Positions 31,662 to 45,190 of a DNA stretch of 64,000 bases are shown piece after piece. The position numbers and the translations under genes are program-made. Each line of letters starts with the position of its first letter. The stretch's first letter is position 1. Source of the DNA: MWBF01 sp040772005. Lineage in GTDB: Bacteria; Chloroflexota; Anaerolineae; CG2-30-64-16. The stretch spans positions 62,001-126,000 of the forward strand of contig JAXGYZ010000011.1 in assembly GCA_040772005.1 (NCBI GenBank), read 5' to 3'. Below the pieces are notes generated by a model. That model made no database searches and was not told the origin of the DNA. It was given only the letters and a program-made list of their open reading frames with translations.

Positions 31662-31940
31662 TCAGCTGCGTGTCAGGTAGTCGGCCATCGTCAGGCCCAG
31701 CATGATGAACAGCCACATCAGCCCCAGCGCGGTGAAGACCCAGGCGACCTTTGTGGTCTTGCGCAGATGCATGAAGTAGACCATGATCAGCCCGGCCTTG
31801 AGGCCCGCGATGAGCAGCGCCACGATGGGGCCGAACGGGCCGAGGTCGATCAGTGCCACGCCGACCGTGACGCCGACCAGTACCAGCAGCGCGACGAAAA
31901 TCAGCAGGTAGGTTCGCAGTTCAGCATCCAGGTTCATCAT
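31662..31940 (-). CDS. Cytochrome c oxidase subunit IV (prokaryotic type)
   Basis: 92 aa with three hydrophobic helices (about residues 8-30, 37-55, 66-86) and the segment LKAGLIMVYFMHLRKTTK typical of the small CoxD/CtaF/CyoD subunit. It stabilises the oxidase core. Last gene of the Act-Cox cluster, 7 nt after coxC. Confidence 0.88.
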   Translation of the reverse strand: MMNLDAELRTYLLIFVALLVLVGVTVGVALIDLGPFGPIVALLIAGLKAGLIMVYFMHLRKTTKVAWVFTALGLMWLFIMLGLTMADYLTRS

Positions 31941-31947
31941 GTCGCCC

Positions 31948-32608
31948 TCAGCCGTGCAGGTTGATCAGGTAGAGCAGTGGGAACAGGAACACCCACACGA
32001 TGTCTACGAAGTGCCAGTACAGCCCGATCATCTCGATGTTGGTGAACATCTGCGCGACATGTCGTTTGCGCAGCAGCCACAGCGCCGCCAGGACCACCAC
32101 GCCGATACCGATGATCATGTGGATGGCGTGCAGCCCCGTCATCGTGAAGTACAGGACGAAGAACAGTTCTTCCTGGTTCGCGTTCGGCCCCGTGACCAGC
32201 CAGTTGAGACCGGGCACCAGCCCTTCATTCCAATCGACGATCCACTCGACGGCCTTGATGCCCAGGAAGGCCGTGCCGAGCGCCGCGGTGAGCAGCAGCA
32301 GCATGACGGCACTCGGCTTGCGGTCCTGACGTACGAAGTAGACGGCGAGCACCATCGCGAGGCTGCTGCACAGCAGGAGCGCGGTGTTGGCCGTGCCCAG
32401 CGGCACGTTCAGGTGGCGGCTGGCCTCTCCGAACGCGTGGGTGTACAGCGAGCGGAATACCAGGTAGCCGAGGAACGTGCCGCCAAAGAACAACACCTCG
32501 GTCGTCAGGAAGACCCACATCCCGAGGGTGTTGGCCTCGTGCTGCTGTTCTACGTCATCGAAATGGTGCGCAACGACCGGCCGCGCCTCGGCTGCGATTT
32601 GCGATACG

Positions 32609-32616
<8 letters not shown>
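31948..32616 (-). CDS. coxC: Cytochrome c oxidase subunit III
   Basis: 222 aa, GTG start overlapping the coxA stop. Membrane subunit with about five to six helices; the family segments NTLGMWVFLTTEVLFFGG, GLHAIHMIIG and YWHFVDIVWVFLF are clear. Shorter than the seven-helix mitochondrial form and typical of bacterial caa3 and bo3-like oxidases. Confidence 0.93.
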
Positions 32617-34278
<1,662 letters not shown>

Positions 34279-34282
<4 letters not shown>

Positions 34283-35238
34283 TGAGCACCCCCTTGTTCT
34301 GCGCCCAACTCCTTGATGTAGGCGATGATCTGTAACACCTGGTCTTCGGTCAACTGCCCCTGATACGGCGGCATTACCGGCTGGTAACCTTCGACCACCT
34401 GGGTGGCCGGTTCGAGGATGGACTTCCGCAGATACGCCTCGTCACGGGTGACGGTTTCACCACTCACCAGCTTGGCTTCTTGTCCGAAGATGCCGGCGAG
34501 CGCCGGGCCGATGGCGGCCGTGCCGTCGAGCTTGTGACACGCGACGCAGCCGGTCCGGTTGAACAATTGCTCGCCGGCCTGTGCAGCAGAGACAGGCTGC
34601 CCACCTGTGGCGCCCCCTCCGCTGGCCCAGGCGAGGTACTCTTCTTCCGGCATCACGATCACCTGGCCGGTCATGCCTGAGTGCTCCGTGCCGCAGTATT
34701 CGGCGCAGAACAGGTGATAGTTGCCCGTCTCCGTCGCCTCAAACCAGACGGTCGTGTAGCGCCCCGGCAGCACATCCGTCTTGATGCGGAATGCAGGGAC
34801 GTACATGCTGTGGATCACATCCTCGGAGGTCATGGTGAGCTTGATGGGCCGATTGACGGGCACGTGCAGGTCGTTGACCTCGATCTGGCCCGTATCCGGA
34901 TGTTGGAATTTCCACATCCACTGCTTGCCGATGACGTAAATCTCCATGGCATCGGACGGCACGTCGTACATCTGGAAGAAGAGGCTGCCGGCCCATAAGA
35001 ACACGCCCAGGAAGGCGATCAACGGGACAATCGTCCATGTCAGTTCCAGCTTGTGGTGCGTCTCGATCGGGTTGGTGCGATCGGCGTCTTTGCCGCGGCG
35101 GTACTTCATGACGAAGAAGAACACCACGGTGGTGATACCGATGATGACCAGCGCGCTGACGGCCACCAGGAACAGAAAGAGCGTATCTACGCGGCCCGCA
35201 TGGGCGGTTGCCTGGTCAAGCGTCCACTGGGTATTCAC
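34279..35238 (-). CDS. coxB: Cytochrome c oxidase subunit II with fused cytochrome c (caa3 type)
   Basis: 319 aa. Two N-terminal helices, then the cupredoxin domain with the CuA site CAEYCGTEHSGM (about residues 178-189), then a class I cytochrome c domain with CVACH (about 233) and axial Met in VMPPYQG (about 288). Takes electrons from Alternative Complex III or a carrier and passes them to subunit I. ATGA overlap with coxA and GTGA overlap with sco1. Confidence 0.95.
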
Positions 35239-36176
35239 GACTGGCTCTCCTTCTGGTCATCAACCTGCTCCTCGACCGGCAAAACCGGCGGCTCCGACTG
35301 GCGCGGTTTTGAACGTGCCAGCACCAGCACCATCGCACCGAGCCCGAACATCGTCAGCAGGGCGGCATACTTGAGGATCTCCCGGATGGCGACGGTGTAC
35401 TTGCCGCGCGTCGGGTCATAATGGAAGCAGCGCAAGAGAAGCTGATCCACCGCACTGCCGATCTTGCCGGCGGAGGCATCCACCAGCGCGAGCTTCAGGT
35501 CGCGCGGGGAAAACTCCAGCCCGTAGAGATACTTTGAGATCCGGCCGCCCGGGGTCATGACCAGGATGCCTGCAGGATGAGCATACTGGTCGGACTTGGG
35601 ATCGTAGACATAATGGAAGCCGGCGGTGTCTGCCAGCCGCACGATTGAGTCTTCCGGTGCAGTCAGGAAGTGCCAGCCGTCCTGCGAGCCCCAGCGGCCA
35701 TAGCTGGCGATAATGGCGGCTTTGGCCGCGGTGGACTGCTCCGGCGTCTCGCGCGGGTCGATGCTGGCGACCACCACGTCGAACTCCTTGCCCACCTCGA
35801 CCTGCATGGTGCGCAGCGATTCGCTCAGCCCGTGCAGGATGATGGGGCAGAGGTTGGGGCAGTTGTAATAGGTGAACACCAGGATGGCGGGCTTCTGGCC
35901 CAGGTACTGGCCGAGCGTCACGCGCCGCCCTTGCTCGTCGATCATGGGAACTTCCAGCGGCATCTGGCTGTCCAGGTTCTGATCGAACGACACCTGGTTG
36001 AGCACAGCTTCGTCGGAAGTGTGATCTGTGTGCGAATCATCCTGCGCATACACTGTGCCGGCCGGCATTGTGAGCAGCGATATCAGCAGGGCTAGCAGTA
36101 TAACAAAGCCGACCCGGTGGTTGCCCGTCGATCGGCCCTGGTGGGATGCCTGTCGCTTTGTGTCGAACATAACCAT
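35235..36176 (-). CDS. Sco1/SenC-family copper chaperone
   Basis: 313 aa. Membrane-anchored thioredoxin-like protein that loads copper into CuA. N-terminal hydrophobic signal/anchor ending MPAGTVYAQ (about 24-45), CPNLCP copper motif (about 107-112) and the conserved His in YAHPAG (about 203). A second helix near the C-terminus (about 272-288) makes it longer than standard Sco1, which may give a two-anchor topology. Start ATG 36176 or 36170 cannot be separated. Confidence 0.9.
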   Translation of the reverse strand: MVMFDTKRQASHQGRSTGNHRVGFVILLALLISLLTMPAGTVYAQDDSHTDHTSDEAVLNQVSFDQNLDSQMPLEVPMIDEQGRRVTLGQYLGQKPAILVFTYYNCPNLCPIILHGLSESLRTMQVEVGKEFDVVVASIDPRETPEQSTAAKAAIIASYGRWGSQDGWHFLTAPEDSIVRLADTAGFHYVYDPKSDQYAHPAGILVMTPGGRISKYLYGLEFSPRDLKLALVDASAGKIGSAVDQLLLRCFHYDPTRGKYTVAIREILKYAALLTMFGLGAMVLVLARSKPRQSEPPVLPVEEQVDDQKESQS

Positions 36177-36272
36177 TAACCCTTAACCCTTCTGTGATAA
36201 TGGTCCCTAATATATGCCCCTGCTGTCCCCTTGTATGTTGGTTTAACTGCTATCAGGCGTTGGGCTTGTGGT

Positions 36273-36998
36273 TCAGTCCTGGCCGACCGCCGGCAGCAGG
36301 CCCTCCGTAACCAGCGTCATGGCGCGGGTGATGGGGATGCGGGCCACGCCCGCCGCTTCATCCACCCAACCATAGCTGTTGAGCGTCGCCTGTGCCGCCG
36401 TCTGGTAGCGGTCGAGCGCACTTACCGGGTTGACGCGCATCTCGACTGCGGCGGGCGGGGCCGCGGTTGCGATGGGCGAGCCGCCCTGCGACTGCGTCTC
36501 CGGCGAGCTGGAAAAGACGTTGGTGAGCAGGCTGACCGCAATGAGCGCGATGATGATCAACCCGCCGACAATGGCCCCGGCCGCAACCAGGATGTTCAGT
36601 CCCACATCGGACGTTTCATGCTGCGCCTCGGTCGTGCCGGAGGGCGCGCCGTGGGGGATGGCCTGGGCGTGCGAGTCATCGCGCACCGCGTCCACGTCGT
36701 GCTGGCTGCGGTGGATTTCCCCGCGTTCGTGGGGCTGCGCCACCCCAGGCGGCGCCGCCTGCGCAACCTGCTGACCGGCGGCCTGTTCTTCGAGGGCGCG
36801 TTGTTCGGGTGCAGGCTGTTCTGCCGCGAGCCGGTCCGCGCCGAGCCGTTCGGCAGTTTCCGGGTCACTGACGCCCCGGTCGCGCGCTTCCTCCTCGGTG
36901 AGCTTGCGTTCAGGCGCGGGGCCGCGGAAGTAACCGGATGGCTGGTGTCGCCCGCGGGGCTCACGCTGCGGATCGGTCGAATCAGGCTTATCGCTCAT
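36273..36998 (-). CDS. Single-helix membrane protein of the ACIII-Cox cluster, function unknown
   Basis: 241 aa. Charged, Pro/Gln/Ala-rich N-terminal half (about 1-130), one transmembrane helix (about 137-160, LNILVAAGAIVGGLIIIALI), then an external segment ending in SYGWVDEAAGVARIPITRAM. That terminal motif (tyrosine-glycine-tryptophan ... ARIPI.RAM) recurs, to my knowledge, in small proteins next to ACIII or oxidase genes. ATG 36998 lies within the last codons of actF (11-nt overlap), so it is co-translated with the complex. It could be an accessory subunit or assembly factor. Confidence 0.65.
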   Translation of the reverse strand: MSDKPDSTDPQREPRGRHQPSGYFRGPAPERKLTEEEARDRGVSDPETAERLGADRLAAEQPAPEQRALEEQAAGQQVAQAAPPGVAQPHERGEIHRSQHDVDAVRDDSHAQAIPHGAPSGTTEAQHETSDVGLNILVAAGAIVGGLIIIALIAVSLLTNVFSSSPETQSQGGSPIATAAPPAAVEMRVNPVSALDRYQTAAQATLNSYGWVDEAAGVARIPITRAMTLVTEGLLPAVGQD

Positions 36999-38190
36999 GC
37001 CGCACAATCCTGTTGTGATGTGGTTCGGAAGCCACAGTGTTGTCCTGCATGGGTGCAGGCAGGCCCGCAGGCAGCAGCGGCGCCCGCGCCAGGTTCCAGA
37101 CGAAGAAGGCTGTCCATAAGCCCCCGATGCCGAGCAGCGCGGTCAGGTGGGGCCAGACTGCACCGACGCCGGCTGTGCCCAACGACGGGACGATCAGCCA
37201 GAAAGTGTCGAGGCCGCGCATCAGCACCAGGAAGGCAGCGATGGCTGCCAGCAGCCGGCGGTTGCGCTTGACATCGCGGAAGATGAGCAGGACGAACGGC
37301 AGCGCAAAGTGAAGCACCAGGATGGCGATGGCGATGTACTTCCAGCCGCCGGCCATGCGCGCCAGGTACCACGGCACCTCTTCGGTGATATTCGCGCCCC
37401 AGATGAGCAGGTATTGGGAGAAGGACAGATAGGCCCAGATCATGACGAAGGCCAGCATCAGGCTGCCCAGGTCATTGAAGCGCCGGGGTGAGACCGCTGC
37501 GTCGAGCGGCGGCCAGTCCGACGCCCAGGCTGCCAGGGCCACTGACAGCGCAAAGGCGCCCAGCATCATGCCCATCGTGACCATCAGCCCGAAAATGCTG
37601 GACATCCAGTGCGGCTCCAGCGACATCACCCAGTCGAACGCGGCAAAGCTCGCAGTGAGCGTCACGGCCAGCAGTCCGCCCGCGCCTATGCCCCGCAGCG
37701 TGCCCGCGATGTTCACGTCGCCCGTCTCGTCGAGCTTGAGCGAGAGGGCGCCCGTCCGATACGCGAAGAACGTCCACACCGCAAAGTAGATGACCGTGCG
37801 GATGATGAAGAAGGGCACGTTGAGATACGGCTGCTTGTGCTCCAGGACGGGGTCACCGATGACGTGCGCCGGGTCTGCCCATGAGTACAGCGTCTTCATG
37901 CCTAAGATGATGGGGATGAAGAGCACGAGCATCAGCGGCAGGGTGCGCGCGCCTGCCTCCACGAACCGCTGGATGGGTGCGCCCCAGCCGGAGCGGGTGA
38001 GATGTTGCAGCAGCGCCAGGAGCAGGCTGCCGATGCCCATGCCCGTCCAGAAGACGAACGCGTACAGGTAGGCCGGGTAGGCGCCGGGGATGCCCAGGAA
38101 CGCGCCTGCCAGCGTCGCGATCAGCCCCACCGCGCCGACCACGAGTGCGGCGGGCATCATGCGGCGGAAGATGCCTTGTGGTGTCATCAT
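36988..38190 (-). CDS. actF: Alternative Complex III subunit ActF
   Basis: 400 aa, about ten hydrophobic helices. NrfD-like membrane subunit of the quinol:electron acceptor oxidoreductase. Motifs seen: AYLYAFVFWTGMGIGSLLL, LMLVLFIPIILGM, FAAFDWVMSLEPHWMSSIFG, FSQYLLIWGANITEE. ActF lacks the quinol site of ActC and may contribute to proton translocation. Start overlaps actE stop by 4 nt. Confidence 0.9.
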   Translation of the reverse strand: MMTPQGIFRRMMPAALVVGAVGLIATLAGAFLGIPGAYPAYLYAFVFWTGMGIGSLLLALLQHLTRSGWGAPIQRFVEAGARTLPLMLVLFIPIILGMKTLYSWADPAHVIGDPVLEHKQPYLNVPFFIIRTVIYFAVWTFFAYRTGALSLKLDETGDVNIAGTLRGIGAGGLLAVTLTASFAAFDWVMSLEPHWMSSIFGLMVTMGMMLGAFALSVALAAWASDWPPLDAAVSPRRFNDLGSLMLAFVMIWAYLSFSQYLLIWGANITEEVPWYLARMAGGWKYIAIAILVLHFALPFVLLIFRDVKRNRRLLAAIAAFLVLMRGLDTFWLIVPSLGTAGVGAVWPHLTALLGIGGLWTAFFVWNLARAPLLPAGLPAPMQDNTVASEPHHNRIVRHER

Positions 38191-38789
38191 TGGGTCGCCC
38201 CTCCGAGTTGCTGCAGGTCCTCCGCCGGCAGGGCGTCGGCAGGCGCCGCCTGGCTGAGTTGCAAGGCCCGCACGTAGGCGGCGATGGCCCAGCGGTCATC
38301 TACATCGGGGATCTGGCTGGCGTACGGCTGCATCCGGCCAAAGCCGTTGGTGATGACCTGGAAGAAGTAGCCGGGCGCCGCGGTGCGCAGGCGGTCCTGG
38401 TGGAAGGTCTGTGGCGCAGGGAACCCGCGCTGCACGACCATGCCGTCGCCCGCGCCGGTGTAGCCGTGACAGGGCGTGCAGTAGATGTCGTACTCCTGGC
38501 GGCCGCGCTCCAGCAGGTCCGTGGTCAGCTCGAACGGGAACTCGGCTGCCGGCGCGCCGTTGAACTGGCCCGTATCGCGCACGTCGCTGGTGCGCAGTTG
38601 GCCCTGTGCGACTGACCCTTCGACCTGCGGCCGCGCCGACTGCCCGTCGGCAAAGAACGCGCTGGGCTCCAGCGGGTCATAACGCGGCTGGTCGGCCATC
38701 GCCTGGCAGCCCGTCAGCGCCACAAGCGCAACCAGGAGCAGGATTGAAGATTTCGGAAATCTGCAATCTGTCATCTGGAATCGTTTCAC
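38187..38789 (-). CDS. actE: Alternative Complex III monoheme cytochrome c subunit ActE
   Basis: 200 aa. Lipoprotein signal ending VALTGC (lipidated Cys about residue 28), then one c-heme site CTPCH (about 118) and a downstream Met in GRMQPY (about 166) as likely axial ligand. Passes electrons from ActA/ActB toward the oxidase. GTG 38789 overlaps the actD stop and has GAGGTG upstream; an internal ATG at 38774 lacks one. The N-terminal stretch MTDCRFPKSSI is coded by a heptamer repeat array (38741-38782). Confidence 0.88.
   Translation of the reverse strand: MKRFQMTDCRFPKSSILLLVALVALTGCQAMADQPRYDPLEPSAFFADGQSARPQVEGSVAQGQLRTSDVRDTGQFNGAPAAEFPFELTTDLLERGRQEYDIYCTPCHGYTGAGDGMVVQRGFPAPQTFHQDRLRTAAPGYFFQVITNGFGRMQPYASQIPDVDDRWAIAAYVRALQLSQAAPADALPAEDLQQLGGATQ
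38741..38782. repeat. Heptamer array within the actE signal-peptide region
   Basis: On the plus strand six consecutive 7-mers; the last four are GGAAATC, TGCAATC, TGTCATC, TGGAATC (38755-38782). The array codes residues about 3-16 of ActE on the minus strand. Confidence 0.65.
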
Positions 38790-39364
38790 GGCAGCACCTC
38801 GTGCACGCTGGCCGGGGCCAGGTTCTCCAGGAACCGGCGAGTCTGGGTCATGTCGAAGCGCGGGTCGGTCGCCTCGATCGCCAGGAAGAAGCGATCCTGG
38901 CTGGCGCGGGCGAATTCGGCCACGTTGAACAACGGGTGGTAGGGCGCAGGCAGGCCGTTGAGCACGATCATCGCCAGCACGCCCGTCAACGCCGCCAGCA
39001 AGACGGTCGTCTCGAAGGTGACGGGCACCCACATGGGCACGCTGTTGAGCGGCTTGCCGCCGATGTTGATCGGGTAGTTGATGACGTGCACCCAGTATTG
39101 GAGCGCGAAACCGCCGACCAGCCCGGCGATGCCGCCCAGCAGCATGAGCAGCGGGATGCGGCTCTTGCGGAAGCCGACTACCTCCGATAGGCCTTCCACC
39201 GGAATGGGGGTGTAGGCGTCCAATCGGCGGTACCCTTCGGCGTAGGCGCGGCGCGCGGCCTCCAGAATCGCGTGTTCGTCCACGAACTCGGCCACGAGGC
39301 CGTAGGGCCGCACCGCGGCCTCGGCCACCTCATGCGCCAGATCGTGGGCCACATGCTCCGTCAT
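38786..39364 (-). CDS. actD: Alternative Complex III subunit ActD
   Basis: 192 aa. DUF3341-type membrane subunit: soluble N-terminal region with YGLVAEFVDEHAILEAARRA, two helices (about 71-92 and 115-137), and a C-terminal segment FARASQDRFFLAIEATDPRF. Conserved in all ACIII operons; structural role. ATGA-type overlap with actC. Confidence 0.9.
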   Translation of the reverse strand: MTEHVAHDLAHEVAEAAVRPYGLVAEFVDEHAILEAARRAYAEGYRRLDAYTPIPVEGLSEVVGFRKSRIPLLMLLGGIAGLVGGFALQYWVHVINYPINIGGKPLNSVPMWVPVTFETTVLLAALTGVLAMIVLNGLPAPYHPLFNVAEFARASQDRFFLAIEATDPRFDMTQTRRFLENLAPASVHEVLP

Positions 39365-40757
39365 TCGACCTTCCCTCCTGTCTGATGCACCAGCTCGCGC
39401 GTCTCAGCCATCGAGATGAACGGCAGGAAGCGGATGAACAGGAATATCAGCGTGCCAAACAGCCCCAGCGTACCGATGAACGTGGCGTAGTCCCAGATGG
39501 TCGGCGTGTACATCGCCCAGGAAGAGGGCAGGAAGTCGCGGTGCAGGCTGGTGACGACGATGACGAAACGCTCGAACCACATGCCGAAGCTGATGACGAG
39601 TGAAATGCCCCACAGCCAGAGCGGATTTGTGCGGAACCGCTTGAACCAGAGAAGCTGCGGAATGATGACATTGCAGGTAATCATCAGGGCGAATATCCAG
39701 CCGTAAGGCCCGGTGATCCGGTTGAGCATCATGAAGCCTTCGTACTCGTTGCCGCTGTACCAGGCGGTGAACAGCTCCATCGCGTAGCCGTAGGCCACGA
39801 CCAGCCCGGAGGTCAACATCACGATCGCCATATTGCGCAGATGTCGGTCGGTGATGAAGTTCTCCATGTGATAGTACTTGCGCAGCGGGATGGCGATGAG
39901 CAGCACCATCGCAAACCCCGCGTAAATTGCGCCCGCCACGAAGTAGGGCGGGAAGACGGTCGCGTGCCACCCGGGAATCACGCTCACGGCGAAGTCGAAG
40001 CTCACGATGCTGTGGACGGACACGACGAGCGGCGTGGCCAGCGCGGCCAGGAGGTAGTACAGGTCCTGATAGCGCTTCCAGTGGACCGCGGAGCCGCGCC
40101 AACCCATCGACAGGATGCCGAAGGTCACGCGGGTGAAGGTGCTCTTGGCGCGGTCGCGCAGCGTCGCCATGTCGGGGATGAGGCCGACGAACCAGAACAG
40201 GAGCGAGACCAGGCCGTAGGTGGCGATGGCGAAGAAGTCCCACATCAGCGGGCTGCGGAACTGCGGCCAGTAATCCAGCGTGTTCGGGTAGGGCACCAGC
40301 CAGTAGAAGTACTGGGGCCGGCCCAGGTGCAGGATGGGGAACAGCGCCGCGCAGGCGACTGCGAACAGCGTCATGGCCTCGGCAAAGCGGTTGATGGACG
40401 TGCGCCACTGCTGGCGCAGCAGGAGCAGGATGGCCGAGATGAGCGTGCCCGCGTGGCCGATACCGATCCACCACACCAGGTTGATGATGGCGAAGCCCCA
40501 GCCCACCGGGATGTTGATGCCCCAGATGCCGACGCCGCGAATGAAGAGCCAGGTGACCGCGCCGAGGAACACCATCAACAACAGGAAGGCGATGGCTAAC
40601 CCCAGCAGCCAGCCGCGTTGGAAGCCGCGGCGCAGGACGACGGAGCCGATCTGCTCGTTGACCGACTCGAAGGTTTGGCCGGGCTCGATGACCGGCACGA
40701 GGTCCGCCCGATCCATCGGCGGCCTGATCAGTTCCTTGCGGATAGGCTGCTCATGTA

Positions 40758-40761
<4 letters not shown>
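39361..40761 (-). CDS. actC: Alternative Complex III quinol-binding subunit ActC
   Basis: 466 aa. NrfD-family integral membrane protein, about ten helices, with the quinol oxidation site next to ActB. Visible: WGINIPVGWGFAIINLVWWI, GHAGTLISAILLLLRQQWRTS, LHLGRPQYFYWLVPYPNT, SIVSFDFAVSVIPGWHATVF. Start overlaps actB stop by 4 nt. Confidence 0.93.
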
Positions 40762-43742
<2,981 letters not shown>

Positions 43743-43767
43743 ATGAATCTCTTCCCCTCGGATGGCT

Positions 43768-44418
43768 CTATCGATGGCAGGTCGAGCAGTCAGTTCTTGC
43801 GTTCACCTGATACTCGACGACAAGCTGTCGCCCGAGCTCAAGCTGGTTGGCCGGCGGCACCCAGTTCACGTTGAAGACCTCTGCGCGCGGCCGGAGGTAC
43901 TTCTCCGGTGCGCGGTGGCAGTCGAGGCACCAGTTCATCAACAGGGTGCTTTCCTGCCAGGTGAGGGCCATATCCTGGACCGGGCCGTGACAGGTGGTGC
44001 AGCCGACGCCTTTCGCCAGGTGGGCGCTGTGGTCGAAGTACGCAAAGTCGGCCAGGTTGTGGACGCGCACCCACTGCACCGACTGGCCTGTCCGGTAGGC
44101 TTCGCGGATAGGTTCCAGGATGGCCGCGGTGACGTGCAACTGCGAATGGCAGTTCATGCAGGTGGCGATGGGGGGGATGCCCGCAAAGCGGGATTCCTCG
44201 ACTGCGGTGTGACAGTAGCGGCAATCGAGGCCGACGTTGCCGACGTGGGTGCGGTGAGCGAACTGCACCGGCTGCTCCACGTGGACGCGCTGCTCGGTGT
44301 TATAAGGCGAGCGGATGTACGCAAAGCCGGTTGCCACGAGGACAACAACCAGCAGCAGCCCACCCACAATCGAAGCCCGAGCAATGACGTTTGCGCTGGG
44401 ACCGAAGATCTGTCGCAT
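43768..44418 (-). CDS. actA: Alternative Complex III pentaheme cytochrome c subunit ActA
   Basis: 216 aa. One N-terminal anchor helix (about 14-36), then five CxxCH sites: CRYCH, CMNCH, CTTCH, CLDCH, CSTCH. FAHRTHVG and DHSAHLAKG give distal His ligands as in the cytochrome c7-type fold. ATG 44418 is preferred (GGAAG upstream). First gene of the operon, preceded by the 11-bp phased repeats. Confidence 0.93.
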   Translation of the reverse strand: MRQIFGPSANVIARASIVGGLLLVVVLVATGFAYIRSPYNTEQRVHVEQPVQFAHRTHVGNVGLDCRYCHTAVEESRFAGIPPIATCMNCHSQLHVTAAILEPIREAYRTGQSVQWVRVHNLADFAYFDHSAHLAKGVGCTTCHGPVQDMALTWQESTLLMNWCLDCHRAPEKYLRPRAEVFNVNWVPPANQLELGRQLVVEYQVNARTDCSTCHR

Positions 44419-44539
44419 TGGCACTCTTCCGATTCAGCACGCGCGAGTGAATTTGCCCTGTCAGATGGCGGAGGTCGCTGCGCCCCGTCAGGACAGCCGT
44501 CTACGCACAAGCGAAACATTTTTTATGAGAACGAACAAG

Positions 44540-44583
44540 CTTAACCCAAGCTAAGGACAAGCTTAACCGAAGTTGAGAAAAAG
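44540..44583 (-). promoter_or_regulatory. 11-bp phased direct repeats between actA and the divergent gene
   Basis: Four consecutive 11-bp units, each an 8-mer plus AAG: CTTAACCC, CTAAGGAC, CTTAACCG, TTGAGAAA. AAG recurs at 44537, 44548, 44559, 44570 and 44581, exactly one helical turn apart. The 8-mers resemble Pho-box type sites (CTTAACCT) bound by OmpR/PhoB-family regulators. The block lies about 120 bp upstream of actA and about 85 bp upstream of the divergent small gene. Confidence 0.65.
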
Positions 44584-44666
44584 TCAAGTGGTTTGCCCCC
44601 GCTTTCAGAATCTGCTATGATCATTTCTCTGACCCCGGACCTTTCTTCTGGCGGAGCCTGGTGTAG

Positions 44667-45107
44667 ATGAGCGTTGAGCCCAAAGCGAAAACGAAGTGGC
44701 GCAGGCACTGGCTGATGTGGATAAGCGTACTCGCCGCCATCGGCGTCATCCTGTTCGTGTGGGCCGGGCCATCCCTGGCCGTCCGCCGCTACCTGGCGCG
44801 CACGTACACGCAAGACCTGGCGCCGCAGCGTGTGAGCACGCGCGTGCTCATGCCTGGGCTTGCGCGGGTCGTCGTGCGCGTGGAAGCGTTCTTTCGCTAT
44901 GATCCCGATTACGGCAACGACCGCGCGGCGCGCGACGGTGCCGTCTACCGCGGTGATGTGACTCTGGTACGCAAGGGACTGCGGTGGGTGCCGGCGGAGG
45001 GTGGGGTGTTGTCCAGCGGGGCGACGTACGGCCTGTTCAACGGGCACTGGTTCGCGGTGGACCCGGAGGTGGAGCGGCTGCGCGCGCCCGATGATGCTTG
45101 CGGCTGA
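44667..45107 (+). CDS. Small membrane-anchored protein, function unknown
   Basis: 146 aa. Basic N-terminus (KAKTKWRRHW), one hydrophobic helix (about 16-34), then an external region of about 110 residues without recognised motif. GGAG is 10 nt upstream of ATG 44667. It is divergent from the ACIII operon and shares the phased-repeat region, so it may respond to the same regulator. Confidence 0.65.
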   Translation: MSVEPKAKTKWRRHWLMWISVLAAIGVILFVWAGPSLAVRRYLARTYTQDLAPQRVSTRVLMPGLARVVVRVEAFFRYDPDYGNDRAARDGAVYRGDVTLVRKGLRWVPAEGGVLSSGATYGLFNGHWFAVDPEVERLRAPDDACG

Positions 45108-45147
45108 CCGGGCCATTAGCAGCCGGTCGGCTGCCAGAGAGCGATAT

Positions 45148-45179
45148 GCGGAGTGGGCATCCTCAGATGCCCACTCCGC
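45148..45179. terminator. Hairpin between convergent genes
   Basis: Perfect 14-bp stem GCGGAGTGGGCATC/GATGCCCACTCCGC with a CTCA loop, between the plus-strand small gene and the minus-strand esterase. No T-tract follows on either side, so it may be a palindromic repeat that also ends transcripts. Confidence 0.5.
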
Positions 45180-45190
45180 GTTCCCCAAAA

